Below, one piece after another: positions 1 through 8,939 of a DNA stretch of 60,826 nucleotides. Every line of letters begins with the position of its first letter. The stretch's first letter is position 1. Made by a program: the position numbers and the translations under genes. A model generated the notes under the pieces. The model ran no database searches. It had not been told where the DNA came from and saw only the letters and a list, made by a program, of their open reading frames with translations. Origin of the DNA: Myxococcales bacterium (GTDB taxonomy: Bacteria; Myxococcota_A; Polyangia; Palsa-1104; JAEUJZ01); the NCBI GenBank assembly GCA_016794365.1, contig JAEUKB010000080.1, positions 1-60,826 on the forward strand, read 5' to 3'.

Positions 1-135
1 ACGAAACCAACAGTTTGAGTAAAGAGCGTGGGGGCGACCGGAGAGCTTTTTTTCGGGCCGCCTGCGGAACGGAAAAAAGTCTCGCAGGGTAGCGGGGCCC
101 CTCGCGAAATGTACGGGTTTGGGAATGGACGGGGT

Positions 136-1581
136 TTAGGACGGGGGCGCAGGAGCGGGTGTGCTGGGTGGTACGAGGGCGCGGGGCACCGGAGCGGGCT
201 GCGTGGGTCTGTTGGCCAGTAGCCACCTGTGGCGAGCGCTCACCCAGCGGCGCTGGAAGATGCCGCCGTGCGTCGCGTTTGCTTGGTCATAACGGAGCTT
301 GGCCGCGTCCATTTTCTCCTTCAGTTCCTGAAGCTGCTTCGCATCGGGACTGTTCGAGTTCTTGAGCGCCATGTAGGCCGTAGCTGCGTCATTCCAATCG
401 TGCTCCGCTGAGTACTCTTCGATGTGCTGCTCGTAGATGCCGTTCAGGCCCTTCCGTCCGCTCTTCGCGATGCCTTCCAGTCCGAGCACGTCGTTTCGGA
501 AGCCCTGTTCCTTGAGCGCCGCAAACATCGTATCGATAAACGACGGCTGGCCATCGGGCGGATAGGCCGCCAAACAGCCGTGGATGTAGATGTCGCCCGT
601 ATGTTCCCGAGACAGTCCCATCTTGCGTAGCTGCTTGACCATCTTGGGTCCGGTGTAGCCGCCGATCTTCGCGCTGTTGTTGCCGTGTGCGACGATGCGT
701 AGCTCCTCGTTGCGACCCAGCCGCCACAGGTACTTGTGCCACGGCGTTCCCGAGATCGACTTGTCCGCGCCAAAGACCTGCGGCCCGAGCGGTCGCCCCA
801 GCCGGTTGCGCTCCCGTCGGTCGCCCCAGCGGTCCTTCACCGTGATCGAGCGCTCATCGGGGTGAAACCCTTGCAGCGCTTCCTGTTCATCATCCAGGTA
901 GCCGCCTTTTTCAATGTCCCCAAAGCGCAGGATCAGTCGCTGGATGGCGCTCGATGACGTTTGGCTCTGGCTCTGGCTTTGACTTTGGCTTTGGCCTTGG
1001 CTTTGGCCTTGGTTCTGCCCCTGATTTCGATCGAGTAGATCTTGACAGGACTGGCCGTGCTCGACGCGGCGGGCGACCTCGTCGGCTTGCTGTTCGTAGA
1101 CATCGCCCGGCGTGCTCAGTCCATCGGACAGCGAGAGGCCCTGATGCTGCTGAATCGCGTGGGCCGCTTCGTGAGCCACCGTGTGAAGGCTCGGCGTTTC
1201 GCCAAAGGCAATGTGTCCTGCCGTGGTGTAGGCGCGCGCACGGAGGGCCAAGCTGCTGCGCTGTGCCGACGGTCCCAGATGCGCCGAGATCTTGGACACA
1301 TCGTGATGCCCAAACGACGCTTGGATGCGCTCTGCAAACGGTAGCTTCTGACCGCTGCCTGCGATGCCCGCTTTCGCAACCTGCTGCACGCTACCTTGGC
1401 TCTTGGGCACAAGCGGCACGTTCAAGATCGACGGAGACGGCAGCGGTGCATCCGAGAGCCGCTGAATCGCGCTCATCGTCAAGCTGAGCCCCTGACTTGG
1501 TCCCGGCGGATGAACGGGCTGCGGCAGACGCGGTGCCGCACTCATGGACGTTGCCATCGACGTTGGCGAAAAGGTCTTCAT
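136..1581 (-). CDS. DUF4157 (eCIS-core type) protein with C-terminal C80-like caspase-fold domain
   Basis: The 481-residue product has three parts. Residues about 78-185 form a DUF4157 domain with an HEAAH metallopeptidase-like motif at 137-141. A Gln/Gly/Ser repeat linker spans about 186-210. The C-terminal domain (about 215-450) has hydrophobic strands ending in VAHG (His299) and HGC (Cys336). That His-Gly...Cys arrangement and spacing resemble clan CD cysteine peptidases such as the C80 domain of large clostridial and RTX toxins; this is my motif reading, not an alignment. The tail is Pro-rich. I chose the ATG at 1581 because the 97 residues upstream are Arg-rich, uncharacteristic and overlap the divergent amidase gene; GGAAG lies about 10 bases before it. 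DUF4157 proteins are often linked to contractile injection systems or toxins, but no sheath or tube genes are visible here. A secreted toxin or effector is an inference. Confidence 0.75.
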   Translation of the reverse strand: MKTFSPTSMATSMSAAPRLPQPVHPPGPSQGLSLTMSAIQRLSDAPLPSPSILNVPLVPKSQGSVQQVAKAGIAGSGQKLPFAERIQASFGHHDVSKISAHLGPSAQRSSLALRARAYTTAGHIAFGETPSLHTVAHEAAHAIQQHQGLSLSDGLSTPGDVYEQQADEVARRVEHGQSCQDLLDRNQGQNQGQSQGQSQSQSQSQSQTSSSAIQRLILRFGDIEKGGYLDDEQEALQGFHPDERSITVKDRWGDRRERNRLGRPLGPQVFGADKSISGTPWHKYLWRLGRNEELRIVAHGNNSAKIGGYTGPKMVKQLRKMGLSREHTGDIYIHGCLAAYPPDGQPSFIDTMFAALKEQGFRNDVLGLEGIAKSGRKGLNGIYEQHIEEYSAEHDWNDAATAYMALKNSNSPDAKQLQELKEKMDAAKLRYDQANATHGGIFQRRWVSARHRWLLANRPTQPAPVPRALVPPSTPAPAPPS

Positions 1582-1825
1582 GTCGTGCCCACTTCCTTCC
1601 CGCAGGTCAGCCCTGCGCACCCTGTCTAGCCTAGGTCGGTGGGCCCTCGGCTGACCGTCTAGTTTCTCAACCTCCGCTGTCGCTTTTCCCTGACCCGACT
1701 GCGGGCAGGCCGTCACAGCGCGGCAGACAACCCTGGTGCGTCCCGGCGCTAGATTGGGTACGCTAGGGGATGCTGCTCTCTGTGTGCGCGCAGGACGCCG
1801 GGGGCGGCGAGGACAAACAGAAACC

Positions 1826-3802
1826 ATGTCAGGCAAGCAGCAAGCGCGCTTTGCGCCATCGGGCAACATCATCGTCTGCGGGCGTGCCTACAACATCGGT
1901 TGGCCGGTCGTAAACTTCTACGACAACCCGAACTTTAGCGCCTACCGGCTCGGCTGTTACAAGGGTCAAGGCGGCGGCGCACCGGGCATCTTGCCGTTTG
2001 GACCGGCCAAAGGTCTGGGCAAGTCTCCGTATCGCTATCGAGAGCGCCGTCTGATGGGCGGTCAGCGGCTCGATCTGCGACGACTGCAAGACATCATTCG
2101 TCAGTTTGTGCTGCACCACGACGGCTGCGCCAGCTCGGCGGACTGCTTTCACGTTCTACACGACGAGCGCGGCCTGTCAGCGCACTTCCTGATCGACAAC
2201 AACGGCTGGATCTATCAGACGCTGGACCTGGCCGACGGCGCGTTTCATGCGTCGGGCGTCAACGAGATCTCGATCGGCGTCGAGCTGTGCAACCGAGGCC
2301 AGATCGAGCTAGACGGCCCCGACTTCTATCGCAAGCGAGGACTCAGCCGCGACATCGCCGAGATGGTCGTCCACAACACCCGCTATCGAATGTGGCAGTA
2401 CGCGCCCGATCAGTACATGGCGATGGCGGCACTTGGCAAAGCACTGGCGCGGCTGCTGCCCAACCTGCCGCAGGTCTTCCCCGAGTGGAACGGCCAGATC
2501 CTCAACACCTGGATGGCGGACCCGCGCGCTTTTGCCGGGTACATCGGGCACTACCACGTCACCAACAACAAGTGGGATCCCGGCTGCTTTGACTTCCGCT
2601 GGCTGGCCCAAAAGATTCGCGTCAGCTCGACGTGGTTTGTCTGTCTGGACAAAAACAACGAGTGTCCCAAGCCTCCCGAGATTGCCGAAAACCCGCAGCT
2701 TGCCGAGCAGCAAGGCCAAGCCCTGTATCGCAACAACGAAGAAGAAGCGATGGGCGGCTACTTTCCGGTGGGTCCGTTTGGACGCTCGCGGCTGTGGCAC
2801 GGCGGGATTCACCTGAACCTGCCGCAGTCATCGTCGGTGTTTACGCCTTTTCCGGGTCGCATCGTGGCGGCGCGCTTTGGCGATGATGTTCCGACGGGAT
2901 CGTCGAACTTCGTGCTGATGCGACACTACTTCCGCCTGGCCGGGGTCGAGACGCTGTTTTTCATCCTGTACATGCACCTTGAGCGCGAGGAACCCAAAGG
3001 CAACCGCACTCCGTGGCTCGCCGAGGCTGAAAAGAAGCCGTTTTGGTCCGCGATGTCAGCGGGCAGCGTCTTTTATCCCGACATCGATGTCGCGGGCGGA
3101 GAGCTGATCGGTCACATCGGTCAGGCCGGTCCGCCCGGTAGCTATGAAAGCCAGCTCCACATCGAGGTGATGGCCCCCGACGACATCGCCGCCAAGCTGG
3201 AAGCAGGCTACTTCACGTCGATCGATGGCAAGTCCGGCGGTCACTTCTGCGATGCGCGCGACATCGTGTCAGCCATCGACAAGCCCAAGGGCAAAGGCGA
3301 CGGCGTGCTCAGCGAAAAAGAGCTGCGCGACTTCTTCCAAAACGATCAAGGTCGCGTCGAGCTACGCAAGCTGGCGGTCCGTTTTCAGTCGGAATGGGGC
3401 GATAGCACCGACTGGGAAGCGCAGCTTTTGCAGAGCAAAGACTTTCGCACGCTGCCGAAGGTGGCTCGTCAAAAGCTGTACCGCGATCAGATCAAGCCAA
3501 CGCTTTGGTACACGGCAGAGCTTTCCGAAAAAGTCGGTCTGCCCAAAGACTTCGTGGTCTGGCACTACCACCCGGTGCGCTTCATTGCCTGGATGAACAG
3601 TCAGCTGCGCAAGCAAGCGACGACGGCGGTGGGACAGATTCAGGTGGCGCAGGGACCGGCGGCGGCCAAGGTGCTCGACGATCGCGAGTCGCTCGAAGGA
3701 TTTACCGACGAAGAAGACGAGCTGTCGCCCGAAGCGAGCCGTCGGCTGACGCTGGAAGACCTGGCAAACGGTTATCCCGAAGAAGGTCCGCCGCCCAAGT
3801 AG
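1826..3802 (+). CDS. N-acetylmuramoyl-L-alanine amidase with M23-like and EF-hand-like C-terminal parts
   Basis: This 658-residue protein probably cleaves peptidoglycan. An amidase_2/PGRP-type domain covers roughly residues 85-260, with zinc-ligand candidates His97/His98 in VLHHDG, the core SIGVELCNRG, and HYHVTNNKWDPG (H242, K249, D251). A second domain at about 310-460 looks like an M23 (LytM) endopeptidase: WHGGIHL (H325, H329), YMHL and QLHIEV (H445). The usual Asp ligand of HxGxD is His329, and the first His of the HxH motif is Gln443. A DKPKGKGDG stretch near 490 resembles an EF-hand calcium loop. I see no signal peptide, so export would need a dedicated system. I chose the ATG at 1826 because the upstream extension is Arg/Gly-rich and has no conserved character. 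It is divergent from the DUF4157 gene, which suggests a shared role. Confidence 0.82.
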   Translation: MSGKQQARFAPSGNIIVCGRAYNIGWPVVNFYDNPNFSAYRLGCYKGQGGGAPGILPFGPAKGLGKSPYRYRERRLMGGQRLDLRRLQDIIRQFVLHHDGCASSADCFHVLHDERGLSAHFLIDNNGWIYQTLDLADGAFHASGVNEISIGVELCNRGQIELDGPDFYRKRGLSRDIAEMVVHNTRYRMWQYAPDQYMAMAALGKALARLLPNLPQVFPEWNGQILNTWMADPRAFAGYIGHYHVTNNKWDPGCFDFRWLAQKIRVSSTWFVCLDKNNECPKPPEIAENPQLAEQQGQALYRNNEEEAMGGYFPVGPFGRSRLWHGGIHLNLPQSSSVFTPFPGRIVAARFGDDVPTGSSNFVLMRHYFRLAGVETLFFILYMHLEREEPKGNRTPWLAEAEKKPFWSAMSAGSVFYPDIDVAGGELIGHIGQAGPPGSYESQLHIEVMAPDDIAAKLEAGYFTSIDGKSGGHFCDARDIVSAIDKPKGKGDGVLSEKELRDFFQNDQGRVELRKLAVRFQSEWGDSTDWEAQLLQSKDFRTLPKVARQKLYRDQIKPTLWYTAELSEKVGLPKDFVVWHYHPVRFIAWMNSQLRKQATTAVGQIQVAQGPAAAKVLDDRESLEGFTDEEDELSPEASRRLTLEDLANGYPEEGPPPK

Positions 3803-3899
3803 ATGCTTTTCCTGCGGGGCGCGGCTCGCTACGATGCGCCCATCGGCCAGCCCCGGAACCCTTCAGCAGCTCCGGCGCACTTTCCAAGAGGATGAAGCG

Positions 3900-4967
3900 A
3901 TGACGCGACCGCATCTGGGAACCTTTCGCGATCTACACCTGCGCAAGCAGCGTCGTCTGACCGCAGGCCAGCTTCACCACCGTGCCCCGACGCTTTCACC
4001 GAGCGGACGACTGATCCTGCACGCGCTGTCGAGCGGACCCGATTCGCAGTGGCTGTGTACCGATCGCAAAGGACGAATCGCGCGCGTGCTGCAAGGTCCA
4101 GTCGAAGGACACGCGACGCTGACCAAAGACGGCAGCATTGCCTACGGTCGTCAGGTCGGTGCCACCTGTGAAATCTGGCTGCTCAGCGCGGGCGATTCCG
4201 AGCCGCGTCGGCTGCTCGGTGGAGACGGCAGGCTGTATCGCGATCCGGCATTTTCCCACGATGGTCGATTCTTGGCGTACCTGGCCGACGACGGTGGATC
4301 GAGCGCAGGTCCGCTGCGGCTGTGGCGCTACGACGTAAGCCGAGGCAGTCACGAGCTGCTCCTTGGAAGCGTTCCGAACCAGCCCGGCGCGCGGCTTGGG
4401 CATCCCGTCTGGGCACCGTGGGGCGACAGCCTGTTCTTTTCGGCGCAGCACGACGGTGGCAGCACGATCTATGAACTACACCTGCCAAGCGGTCAGCTCA
4501 GCCCGCGCAGCCCGCTCGGTTATTCGTCGCCCGCGCCGATTGCCAAGGGACTGCTCGTCGCCTGTCAGCACCTGGATGAACAGAGCCAAGCGCTGGTGGT
4601 GCTGGCTTATTCTCCGGTCGTCGAGCGGTCTCGACAGCTTGTGCTGCTGGATGCCAAGTACGGAGCCGGAGAGCCGACGATCGGAATCGACAAAAAGAGC
4701 CAGGTCTGGGTCGCGTACACGATGTCCGGCACGATCCGCAGTGGCGAGCCGCAGCGCTGCGATCTGTACCTGGCACTGCTCGGGAAGCTGCCCAAAGGCA
4801 CCGTCGCAACCAAGAAAACCAGCGGCGCAGGATCACATGACGCGGACGATGCTGCCGACGATGCGGAATCGGGTCGCCGCGCAGTCGATGCTCTCTCGAC
4901 AGGGTTTGAAGATCGTCCGCTGCCGATTGGACTCGATCGGTTCGCAGAGCTGGAGCACGGCGCATGA
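3900..4967 (+). CDS. TolB/WD40-like beta-propeller protein
   Basis: The 355-residue product contains successive beta-propeller-like blades of the TolB/PD40 type, such as APTLSPSGRLI, DPAFSHDGRFLAYLADDG and HPVWAPWGDSLFFSAQHDGG, each followed by a short strand. No signal peptide or membrane segment is visible, so it is probably cytoplasmic, unlike true TolB. The Ala/Asp-rich C-terminus looks disordered. The ATG at 3900 is preceded by AAGAGG at good spacing, which favours it over the ATG at 3834. Its stop overlaps the next start (ATGA), so it is translationally coupled to the Ppx/GppA gene and opens an apparent five-gene operon. A protein-binding scaffold role is possible, but the specific function is unknown. 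Confidence 0.7.
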   Translation: MTRPHLGTFRDLHLRKQRRLTAGQLHHRAPTLSPSGRLILHALSSGPDSQWLCTDRKGRIARVLQGPVEGHATLTKDGSIAYGRQVGATCEIWLLSAGDSEPRRLLGGDGRLYRDPAFSHDGRFLAYLADDGGSSAGPLRLWRYDVSRGSHELLLGSVPNQPGARLGHPVWAPWGDSLFFSAQHDGGSTIYELHLPSGQLSPRSPLGYSSPAPIAKGLLVACQHLDEQSQALVVLAYSPVVERSRQLVLLDAKYGAGEPTIGIDKKSQVWVAYTMSGTIRSGEPQRCDLYLALLGKLPKGTVATKKTSGAGSHDADDAADDAESGRRAVDALSTGFEDRPLPIGLDRFAELEHGA

Positions 4968-6610
4968 AGGTTGCCTCCATCGACTGCGGAACCAACTCGT
5001 TTCACCTGATGATCGGGCAGATCAACGCCCAAGGTCAGGTCGAGGTCATCGATCGCCAAAAAGACATGGTTCGACTCGGAGACTCGACGTTTCAAAGCGG
5101 CGTGATTTCCCCCGAGTCCTTTGCCCGCGCCGCCGACGCGCTGCGCAGCTTTCGCAAGCTGTGTGACAGTCATCAGGTGGATGCGCTGCTCGCCGTCGCC
5201 ACCAGCGCCACCCGCGAAGCCGCCAACGGTGGTGAGTTCGTCCGTGCCATGCGCGACGAAACCGGCATCGATCTACACGTCATCAGCGGCGACGAAGAAG
5301 CGCGCCTGATTTACCTCGGGGCTCGCTCGGTGCTGCCGCTTGGCAATCGTCGGGCGCTGCTGTTTGACATCGGCGGTGGCTCCGTCGAAGTGATGGTCTG
5401 TGACGCCCGCGAGCTGTACTACCAGCGCAGTCTCAAGCTGGGCGTGCTGCGGCTGCTTCAGTCGTTTTCGCTGGAACAGCCGACGATCGATACCCGCGCG
5501 CAGCTGGCCGAGCTGTGTCATCGCGCGCTGGAAAAGATCGCCGCCCCGATTCAGCGCATCGGCTTTGACTTCGTCGCCATCAGTGCTGGAACGGGACGCG
5601 CGCTGGCCGAGCTGTGCGCCGGTCCGCAAGCCGCAAAGCCCGATCTTGCCGTCGCCAAAGACAAGACCGAGCGCAGCCGCATCGTCCGTTTTTCCGACAT
5701 CTACTCGCTGGAGCAGCGTCTGTTTGCGATGACTCCCGTCGAGCGATTGAAGATGCCAGGGCTGGATCCTCGTCGCGCGGACTCGATCTTGCCGGGTGTC
5801 GTGCTGGTGCGCTCGCTGCTGGAAGTGTTTCACGCCGACGAGTACACGCTGTGCGAAGCCGGGCTGCGCGAAGGCCTGGTCTTTGACTACGCGCAAAAAC
5901 ACCGTCCCGACATTCAGCTCTCCGACGAGTTTCCCGATCTGCGCAGGCGCTCGGTGGTGGCGCTTCAGCGACGCTGTCAGGCGCGCGAACCGCATGCCCA
6001 GCACGTCGCGAGGCTGGCGCTCGATCTGTTTCGCGGGCTGCGACCGCTCCATGGGCTGAAAAACTCCGAGGGAGAAATCCTGGAATACGCGGCGCTGCTG
6101 CACGACATCGGCTTTTACATCGCAGCGTCGAAGCATCACAAGCACGCGCAGTACCTGATCGAAAACGTCGGACTTTCGGGATTTTCCGTCGAAGAAATTC
6201 AAATTTTGGCGCAGTGCGTGCGCTATCACCGCAAAGCCACGCCCAAAGATGCGCACGAAAGCTATGTCCGCTTGAGTGAGTCGCAGCGTCGTCGCGTCCG
6301 GGTGTTGGCGTCGATTTTGCGCGTGGCCGACGGACTCGATCGCACCAATCGACAGATCATCAGCGCGGTCCGCGTGCGCATCGAAAGCAAAGACATCGAG
6401 CTGACCTTGGCCGCACCGAGCGGCAGCGACTTGGAGCTAGAGCTGTGGTCGGCCCGTCGCAAAGCGGATCTGATGTCGGAAGTCTTCCGTCGCAAAGTCC
6501 GCTTTGTCACGGCACCGCTGCTCCCGAATCAGAGCGAGGACGAATCGACGACGATGCGCACTGATGCGCGGACTTTTGCCTCGGCGCGCGACCGTGACGT
6601 TACGCTCTGA
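4964..6610 (+). CDS. ppx: Ppx/GppA exopolyphosphatase/pppGpp phosphohydrolase with HD domain
   Basis: The 548-residue protein belongs to the sugar kinase/Hsp70/actin-fold phosphatases that remove terminal phosphate from polyphosphate or pppGpp. The N-terminal phosphate loop ASIDCGTNSFHLMIG, the GDEEARLIYLGA segment and the second phosphate loop DIGGGSVEVMV are all present and look intact. The C-terminal third carries an HD-type helical domain (HAQHVARLALDLF, LLHDIGFYI, then CVRYHRK), as in longer Ppx enzymes. The start overlaps the upstream stop by four bases. The downstream membrane-protein gene begins inside its 3' end. Whether polyphosphate or pppGpp is the main substrate cannot be told from sequence. 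Confidence 0.92.
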   Translation: MKVASIDCGTNSFHLMIGQINAQGQVEVIDRQKDMVRLGDSTFQSGVISPESFARAADALRSFRKLCDSHQVDALLAVATSATREAANGGEFVRAMRDETGIDLHVISGDEEARLIYLGARSVLPLGNRRALLFDIGGGSVEVMVCDARELYYQRSLKLGVLRLLQSFSLEQPTIDTRAQLAELCHRALEKIAAPIQRIGFDFVAISAGTGRALAELCAGPQAAKPDLAVAKDKTERSRIVRFSDIYSLEQRLFAMTPVERLKMPGLDPRRADSILPGVVLVRSLLEVFHADEYTLCEAGLREGLVFDYAQKHRPDIQLSDEFPDLRRRSVVALQRRCQAREPHAQHVARLALDLFRGLRPLHGLKNSEGEILEYAALLHDIGFYIAASKHHKHAQYLIENVGLSGFSVEEIQILAQCVRYHRKATPKDAHESYVRLSESQRRRVRVLASILRVADGLDRTNRQIISAVRVRIESKDIELTLAAPSGSDLELELWSARRKADLMSEVFRRKVRFVTAPLLPNQSEDESTTMRTDARTFASARDRDVTL

Positions 6611-8909
6611 TCCGCTCAAGCTGATTCTGTGGGTCTTGCCGACGCTGCTTTTCGCGGTGCTGTGGAGCGGCTGCGTCGATCGTCCAGCGACGATGATCTT
6701 GACGGCACTGTGCGGGCTGCTGGCGGTGCTGCGAGGGCTGAAGCCCAAGCCGGTGCCGATATCGCTGTTTGCGCTGTGGCTGCTCGTCGCGGTGCTGTGG
6801 GCGCTGGTTCAGTGTCTGCCATTGCCAGCCTGGCTGCGCGTACACCTGCCGATTGGTGCGGACGCGATACGACAGCAGGTGATGACGGGCTTGCCGGGCG
6901 GGGATGCGCTGACGCTGTCGCTCGATCCTGCCGAGACGCTGCACGAAGCCACGCGGCTGCTCGGTGCGCTGAGCCTGCTTCTGGCGTGGTCGTCGCTGCG
7001 CAGACGACACGGCGATAGCCTGCGACTGTGTGCCATGGTTGCGCTGGTCGCGGTGCTGGTGTCGCTGCTGGGGCTGCTGACCGCGCTGGGAGTGCCGCTG
7101 CCGTCGCCACTTTCGGTATCTTCCCACGGAGCAAGCCGTGCGCTGTGGCCCGCTGTGCTTCAGAACGCAAACCACATGGCTGCGCTCGTGCAAGTCGGTG
7201 CGGTGCTGACGCTGGGCATGTGGCTTACGCTGCGAACGTCCCGACAGCCCTTCCGCAAAGTGACACTCATTGTGTCACTCATCCTGCTAAACCTGACGCT
7301 GCTTCAGACGCTGTCGCGCGCCGGGATCATCTGTGGACTGTGCGCACAGCTTGTGACGCTGCTGTGGGCCGATGCGCCGGATCGCCACGAGCAAGCACGG
7401 CGGGTGACCCGCTGGATTTTGCCGTCGCTGGGCATTTTAGCGCTGACGCTGCTCATCGGACCGGGCGAAGCGCTGTGGCTGCGGATTGCGTCGGGTTTTG
7501 GGCTGTGGACACCGGGCAGCAAGCTCTGGGTCTGGCGGGAAGCGCTGCCGCTTGCCAAAGGTCACTGGCTGCTCGGGATTGGACGCGGCTCGCTCGAGAC
7601 TGCGCTGGATGTGTCACCCGAGATTGCCGTGACGACACGCTTTGCCTACCTGGAAAATGAGTGGCTTCAGACGCTGCTCGACTACGGGCTGGTGATCGGC
7701 GTGCTCTTGTGGCTGCTGCTCGGGCTGGCGACGGGACAAGCGCTACAGCGAGCCTGGCAGAGTCATGATGAAGCGCCGTCTCCGGTTCGTCGCGCAGCGA
7801 CGATTGCGCTGCTTTCGCTGGGTGCGCACAACCTGTTTGACTTCAGCTTATCGACGGGAGCGCTGATGGTTTCGGCCCTGCTTCTGACGACGCTGATTCA
7901 GCACCCGATCGCACAGCTCCGATCGCGCTGGCTGCTGATTCCGGGGCTCACGGCGATCGCGCTGGCTGCGTGGGTCCAGCTGCGCGTGCCCGGTCACGAA
8001 CAGGATGGCCAAGCGCTGTATCAGCTCGTCACAGATCGCCAAGTTTCCGACGAGCTTTTGATCGCAAAGACCACGCAAGCGCTGCGACGGCATCCGCTCG
8101 ACTCGTATCTGTCGGCGCTGCTGGCGGCTCGGCTCGTCGATGATGATCATCCCGATGCGATGCGCTGGATCAACCGAGCCTTGACGCAACATCCGTCGGA
8201 TTTGCTGGCGCGAGCGACGGCAGCCAAGCTGCTCGGACGCTACGGACACACAAAGCAAGCGCTGACGATGATGACGCCGCTTCTTAGCGATGCCGATCCG
8301 GAAAAGCGACGCTGGCTGCTCGGGCTACTGCTCGGGATCAGTCGAAATCCGACGGAGCTACTGTCGGCGTTGCCTGATCGGGAGCCGGTTCGTCGCGCGC
8401 TCCTCGAAGAAATCAGTGCGCAGGCTGCACTGGAATCGACGCTCGCACTTGCGCTGGCCAAGCTGGCGGTTCAAAAAAACGATCCGGCTGCGTCGGTGTG
8501 GCTGGGACGAGCGGCGCTGGCGAACACAAATCCCGACGAGGCAGAGGCTGCGCTCGACGGACTACTGGCCAGCCGTATAAGTGATCCGCTGCTCGTCGGT
8601 GGACTGCTGGAACTACTGCTGCGCGCAGACCGCATCAAGCAAGCCGATACGCTGGCACGCAGAGCGATCGCGATCCAGCTTGCGCCCGAGCTTGCCATTG
8701 CCTACGCGCAGATCGTGGCCAAGCAAGGACGATTCGACGAAGCGCGTCAGATCCTTTCGCAAGCGCTCGCCGACTGTCAGTCGCTGGCGCTGCTGGCTCG
8801 TCTTCATGAAGTGCGCGCGGACGTAGAAGCCCAGAGCGGACAAGTGCATCGCGCCGCCGTCGAACAAGCAGAAGCCGCACGCCTGCGCAGCGCGGCCAAA
8901 CAGCCGTGA
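6564..8909 (+). CDS. O-antigen ligase/polymerase-like membrane protein with TPR tail
   Basis: The product of about 781 residues has roughly a dozen hydrophobic segments in its first 470 residues. These are interrupted by a periplasmic-loop segment (LWVWREALPLAKGHWLLGIGRGS, then FAYLENEWLQTLLDYGL) characteristic of the Wzy_C/O-antigen ligase (WaaL) family. The remaining 300 residues are Ala/Leu-rich helical repeats of TPR type, probably periplasmic. It would join or polymerise lipid-linked glycans. The start is uncertain: ATG at 6564 lies inside the ppx 3' end, GTG at 6594 is an alternative, and neither has a convincing ribosome binding site. It is followed by a glycosyltransferase and an outer-membrane barrel, which supports an exopolysaccharide or O-antigen role. 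Confidence 0.82.
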   Translation: MRGLLPRRATVTLRSDPLKLILWVLPTLLFAVLWSGCVDRPATMILTALCGLLAVLRGLKPKPVPISLFALWLLVAVLWALVQCLPLPAWLRVHLPIGADAIRQQVMTGLPGGDALTLSLDPAETLHEATRLLGALSLLLAWSSLRRRHGDSLRLCAMVALVAVLVSLLGLLTALGVPLPSPLSVSSHGASRALWPAVLQNANHMAALVQVGAVLTLGMWLTLRTSRQPFRKVTLIVSLILLNLTLLQTLSRAGIICGLCAQLVTLLWADAPDRHEQARRVTRWILPSLGILALTLLIGPGEALWLRIASGFGLWTPGSKLWVWREALPLAKGHWLLGIGRGSLETALDVSPEIAVTTRFAYLENEWLQTLLDYGLVIGVLLWLLLGLATGQALQRAWQSHDEAPSPVRRAATIALLSLGAHNLFDFSLSTGALMVSALLLTTLIQHPIAQLRSRWLLIPGLTAIALAAWVQLRVPGHEQDGQALYQLVTDRQVSDELLIAKTTQALRRHPLDSYLSALLAARLVDDDHPDAMRWINRALTQHPSDLLARATAAKLLGRYGHTKQALTMMTPLLSDADPEKRRWLLGLLLGISRNPTELLSALPDREPVRRALLEEISAQAALESTLALALAKLAVQKNDPAASVWLGRAALANTNPDEAEAALDGLLASRISDPLLVGGLLELLLRADRIKQADTLARRAIAIQLAPELAIAYAQIVAKQGRFDEARQILSQALADCQSLALLARLHEVRADVEAQSGQVHRAAVEQAEAARLRSAAKQP

Positions 8910-8939
8910 TAGATTGTCGCCCTAAGACACGATTCCCCG

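Noticed and set aside
136..3802. Complete extracellular contractile injection system
   Set aside because: Only a DUF4157 protein and an amidase are present; no sheath, tube, baseplate or AAA+ genes are visible in the window.
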